This document shows positions 60,954 to 64,000 of a DNA stretch of 64,000 bases, one piece after another (positions within the stretch are counted from its first letter, which is position 1; the number at the start of each line of letters is the position of its first letter). A program made the translations under genes and the position numbers. The notes under the pieces are model-generated. The model did not search any database and was not told where the DNA came from. It was given only the letters and a program-made list of their open reading frames with translations. The stretch spans positions 124,001 to 188,000 of the forward strand of contig JAOZOU010000006.1 of NCBI GenBank assembly GCA_029933125.1, written 5' to 3'. This stretch comes from a bacterium (GTDB lineage Bacteria; Arandabacterota; Arandabacteria; Arandabacterales; Arandabacteraceae).

Positions 60954-61604
60954 ATGAAGCGTGAAGATAGTATGCGAATAACCATTGATGGGCGCAGGAG
61001 AAGAGCTGAGAGAGGGCAGACAATTCTTGAGGTTGCTCGTGAAGCAGGGATTGAAATCCCAACCCTGTGCTATCATGAAGCACTCACGCCCTGGGGAGCA
61101 TGTAGGTTATGTGTTGTCGAGACCAGCATGGGGGGTAGGACACGCATCGTTGCCTCCTGTGTTACGCCTGCTGAGGATGGAATGGTTGTTAGGACTGACA
61201 CCGATAGGATCAGGGATATACGCAAGATGATAATAACTCTGCTTCTTGCACGCTGCCCTGGAATTGAGATTCTTAAGAGCTATGCCAGGCAATTCGGAAT
61301 TAAGAGGATTCCGTTTGAGAAAGGTAGTGAAGATTGTTTTCTCTGTGGCATGTGTGTAAGAGCTTGTTCTGAGATTGTGGGTGTGGGCGCTATCGATTTC
61401 GCCTATCGGGGAGTAAAGACCGACGTTGAACCGCCCTTCGGGGTTACCTCTAGTGCATGCATAGGGTGTGGAACATGTACAACCATATGCCCAGCAAGAA
61501 CTCTGACACTTGAGAAGGTTTTTGCCAGACGGACAATGCATTGCAAAAAGGAAGAGATCGTGGGCAGATGCACAATTTGTGAAAGCTACTATTCGGGAGT
61601 CTGA
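60954..61604 (+). CDS. Short NuoG/HydA-N-like iron-sulfur protein
   Basis: ITIDGRRRRAERGQTILEVAREAGIEIPTLCYHEALTPWGACRLCVVE; CFLCGMCVRACSEIVG; CIGCGTCTTICPA. Confidence 0.88.
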   Translation: MKREDSMRITIDGRRRRAERGQTILEVAREAGIEIPTLCYHEALTPWGACRLCVVETSMGGRTRIVASCVTPAEDGMVVRTDTDRIRDIRKMIITLLLARCPGIEILKSYARQFGIKRIPFEKGSEDCFLCGMCVRACSEIVGVGAIDFAYRGVKTDVEPPFGVTSSACIGCGTCTTICPARTLTLEKVFARRTMHCKKEEIVGRCTICESYYSGV

Positions 61605-63266
61605 ATGCCCAAAGCAGCAAGTAAAGACAAGGCATCTTCGAAGGTTGGTATCATAATTTCCCAGTTTGAGGGCGATCTGGCTCATATATTTGATCTTCCT
61701 GCAATTTCAAAAGCTGCAAAAGCCAATCCACAGGTTGGTGCTTTTGAGATTCAATCCTTTCCCTCCTCGAGAAAGCAGGTTGCCGAAATAGCCGAGCGCC
61801 TTACCAGAAAGGGAATTAAGAGGTTTGTGGTAGCCGGCTGCAGCGAGCGTCTTTATGGGAAAGTCTTTCGAGACACCTTTGCCCAGTTTGGTGTACCAAG
61901 GACAATGATTGAATTTGCAGACATCCTTACAGGTCGAGTTTGCCGAAAGGGAGCCAAGGCGGACACTTCGACTGCGATAGAATTGATAAACCTGGCACTT
62001 GCTAAAGTCACAACGGCGTTGGAACCAGAGATAATTTCGGTTGATATAAAACCTCTGGCTGTTGTCATAGGTGGTGGCATTGCTGGGATTTCAGCTGCTT
62101 TGGGCCTGGCTACGCGTGGAGTAAAAGTTAAGATCATAGAGCGCGGCGACCGTCTTGGCGGACGTCTCAATCTCCTTAACAGGATCTTTCCTACCTACAG
62201 TCGTGCATCTCAGTTTCTCGAGGAGCAGGTTAAAAATCTTAAAGAGGCTGGTGTTGATGTCCTTACGGGTGTTGAGCCCATCGGTCTTGAAGGACACGTC
62301 GGCAACTACACACTTGAGCTCGCGGATGGAAGTAGCATTGATTGTGGGGTAATCATTGTTGCTACCGGTGCTGATCTTTTTGTTCCAAAGGGAATGTATG
62401 GCTATGGAGAAAGACAAAATGTAATCACACAGCTCGAGCTCGAAAGGAAACTCCTCAACAATGAGAAGCCTGGCTCCAACATAGTCATGATTCAGTGTGT
62501 TGGCTCACGTAACGACGAGCGTCCATATTGTTCCCGTATATGCTGCACAGCTTCAATCAAGAACACCATTACAATTAAGGAGCAATTTCCCAAGGCACGC
62601 CTAACTGTGCTTTCGAGAGGAATTGCTGAATATGCTGGCGATCTTGACAGAGCAAGGGACATGGGGGTTGAGATAATCCGCTACTCGCCCGAGAGGCCTC
62701 CGCTTATCAGGGAAAACATGGTTGAGGTCTTCGATGAGATATCAGAAATGGAAACCCATATTCCTTTTGACCTTGTGGTGCTTGCCGTGCCTATGGTGCC
62801 TTCTGAATCTAATCGTAAGCTGGCGGAAATTCTACGCATTCCCCTTGATCCCTATGGTTTCATGATCGAGCCGCACCTGCGCCTAAGACCTGAAGAGCGG
62901 GCGCCAAGAGGCATTTTCGTTGCTGGAACCGTCCACTGGCCTGCAACAATAACTGAATCAGTTGTTCAAGGGTATGGAGCCGCCTCAAGGGCTTTCGAGC
63001 TCTTGCGAGCTGGCAAGATCACACGTGAGGCTATAACAGCAAGGGTTGTTGAGGAGCTTTGCAGAGGATGCAGGCGGTGCTATGACGCCTGTGAGCACAG
63101 CGCAATAGAAATGGTGGAAGATGACATACCTGTTGCGAGGGTCGTAAAGATCCACTGCACGGGATGTGGAGTTTGCGTCTCTGTCTGCCCATCTGGGGCG
63201 ATGACCCTGCCGGAGATTACGCCTCAGAGTCTGAAAGCCACCGTTGAAGTCTTGAGGAGGAACTAG
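61605..63266 (+). CDS. hdrA: HdrA-like FAD/iron-sulfur protein
   Basis: AVVIGGGIAGISAALGLATRGVKVKIIERGDRLGGRL; IQCVGSRNDERPYCSRICC; CTGCGVCVSVCPSGAM. Confidence 0.92.
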   Translation: MPKAASKDKASSKVGIIISQFEGDLAHIFDLPAISKAAKANPQVGAFEIQSFPSSRKQVAEIAERLTRKGIKRFVVAGCSERLYGKVFRDTFAQFGVPRTMIEFADILTGRVCRKGAKADTSTAIELINLALAKVTTALEPEIISVDIKPLAVVIGGGIAGISAALGLATRGVKVKIIERGDRLGGRLNLLNRIFPTYSRASQFLEEQVKNLKEAGVDVLTGVEPIGLEGHVGNYTLELADGSSIDCGVIIVATGADLFVPKGMYGYGERQNVITQLELERKLLNNEKPGSNIVMIQCVGSRNDERPYCSRICCTASIKNTITIKEQFPKARLTVLSRGIAEYAGDLDRARDMGVEIIRYSPERPPLIRENMVEVFDEISEMETHIPFDLVVLAVPMVPSESNRKLAEILRIPLDPYGFMIEPHLRLRPEERAPRGIFVAGTVHWPATITESVVQGYGAASRAFELLRAGKITREAITARVVEELCRGCRRCYDACEHSAIEMVEDDIPVARVVKIHCTGCGVCVSVCPSGAMTLPEITPQSLKATVEVLRRN

Positions 63267-63268
63267 AG

Positions 63269-63679
63269 ATCGCAGCAAAAATCACAATTGTAGCCTGTAA
63301 ATGGCATCCGCTAACAGCCATGGAGAATGCTGCCAAGGATGGCTTCTGCCTCAACCCGGGCACAAGTGTTATTCCTGTCAAATGTAGCGGGCTCATAAAG
63401 GTTTCATTCCTTCTTAGACTTTTTGCCAAAGGCTCCGACGGAGTTCTTGTTCTTGGTTGTCTCGAACAGGATTGTAGATACTTCAATGGCAGTATTCGTT
63501 GCGGCAAAATTGTGGATGAGACTCGCAAGATACTTGAGCTTGCTGGAATCGATGCGACAAGGCTTGGCTTCCATCTCATCTCAGAGAGCCAGGGGAGAGA
63601 GTTCAAGAAGATATTCAGACGATTCGTAAAGCAGTTTAGCAAGCGAGGGCGCCGTGTCGCTACGTCAAGCAGTCGTTAG
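63269..63679 (+). CDS. MvhD/FrhD-like hydrogenase iron-sulfur subunit, probable ATC start
   Basis: ITIVACKWHPLTAMENAA...IPVKCSGLIKVSFLLRLFAKGSDGVLVLGCLEQDCRYFNGS. Confidence 0.75.
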   Translation: MAAKITIVACKWHPLTAMENAAKDGFCLNPGTSVIPVKCSGLIKVSFLLRLFAKGSDGVLVLGCLEQDCRYFNGSIRCGKIVDETRKILELAGIDATRLGFHLISESQGREFKKIFRRFVKQFSKRGRRVATSSSR

Positions 63680-64000
63680 GTCTCGAGCATATCTTTGCCT
63701 TGAATGCGGTATCTGTACAGGGAGCTGCCCCGTATCACGATTCAATGCAGCATATTCACCGCGCCTGACGGTTGAAAGAGCACTTCTACTTGATGAAGAA
63801 GAAAGCCTCCATGATCATGAGATTTGGGCATGCCTTACCTGTGGGACTTGTGATGTGCGGTGTCCATCGACTGTTGACTTCACTGGCTTCATGAGGGATT
63901 TAAGAGAGCGAGCGAGAAAGGCTGGAAATGATGGTATCTGTACTCATGCCGAGACAATTGAAGCAGTTCTGGATCTACAACTTTCCCCCAACTTCAGAAG
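63654..64000 (+). CDS. hdrC: HdrC-like iron-sulfur protein (3' partial)
   Basis: VSLRQAVVRSRAYLCLECGICTGSCPVSRFNAAYSPRLTVERALL...IWACLTCGTCDVRCPSTVDFTGFMRDLRERA; runs off the right edge. Confidence 0.85.
   Translation, partial: MSLRQAVVRSRAYLCLECGICTGSCPVSRFNAAYSPRLTVERALLLDEEESLHDHEIWACLTCGTCDVRCPSTVDFTGFMRDLRERARKAGNDGICTHAETIEAVLDLQLSPNFR

Overview
This 64 kb window is bacterial chromosome, probably from an uncultured Gram-negative-type lineage: three proteins end in FlgD/Por-type sorting tails, and there are outer-membrane efflux and pseudopilin genes. Most of it is housekeeping or surface-polysaccharide content: fetAB, a TPM/LemA pair, a flippase and glycosyltransferases, tagD plus a CDP-glycerol glycerophosphotransferase, mgtE, isocitrate dehydrogenase, histidine ammonia-lyase, a minor-pseudopilin operon, and a NuoEFG-HdrA/MvhD/HdrC electron-transfer operon cut by the right edge. 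The strongest unusual signals are as follows. (1) A secreted thioredoxin-like protein with a FlgD-type sorting tail is interrupted by an in-frame TGA in a UxxC motif. Exactly 18 nt separate the TGA from the GGTC of a perfect 8-bp hairpin, which strongly suggests a surface selenoprotein. (2) A 48-aa Cys-rich lipoprotein (16 Cys in 31 mature residues, CCDCCDCCDCC) lies divergent from fetAB and is too short for the ORF track. (3) A four-gene chaperone/usher-like surface locus built from unfamiliar parts. (4) A response-regulator receiver domain fused to a NuoE subunit in the Nuo-Hdr operon. (5) Several disrupted genes: a CsoR broken by a 16-bp tandem duplication, next to a TolC-CusA deletion chimera, plus a YyaL deletion, a sigma-54 activator and an HdrD-like gene. 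All assignments come from reading the sequence; no database search was run.
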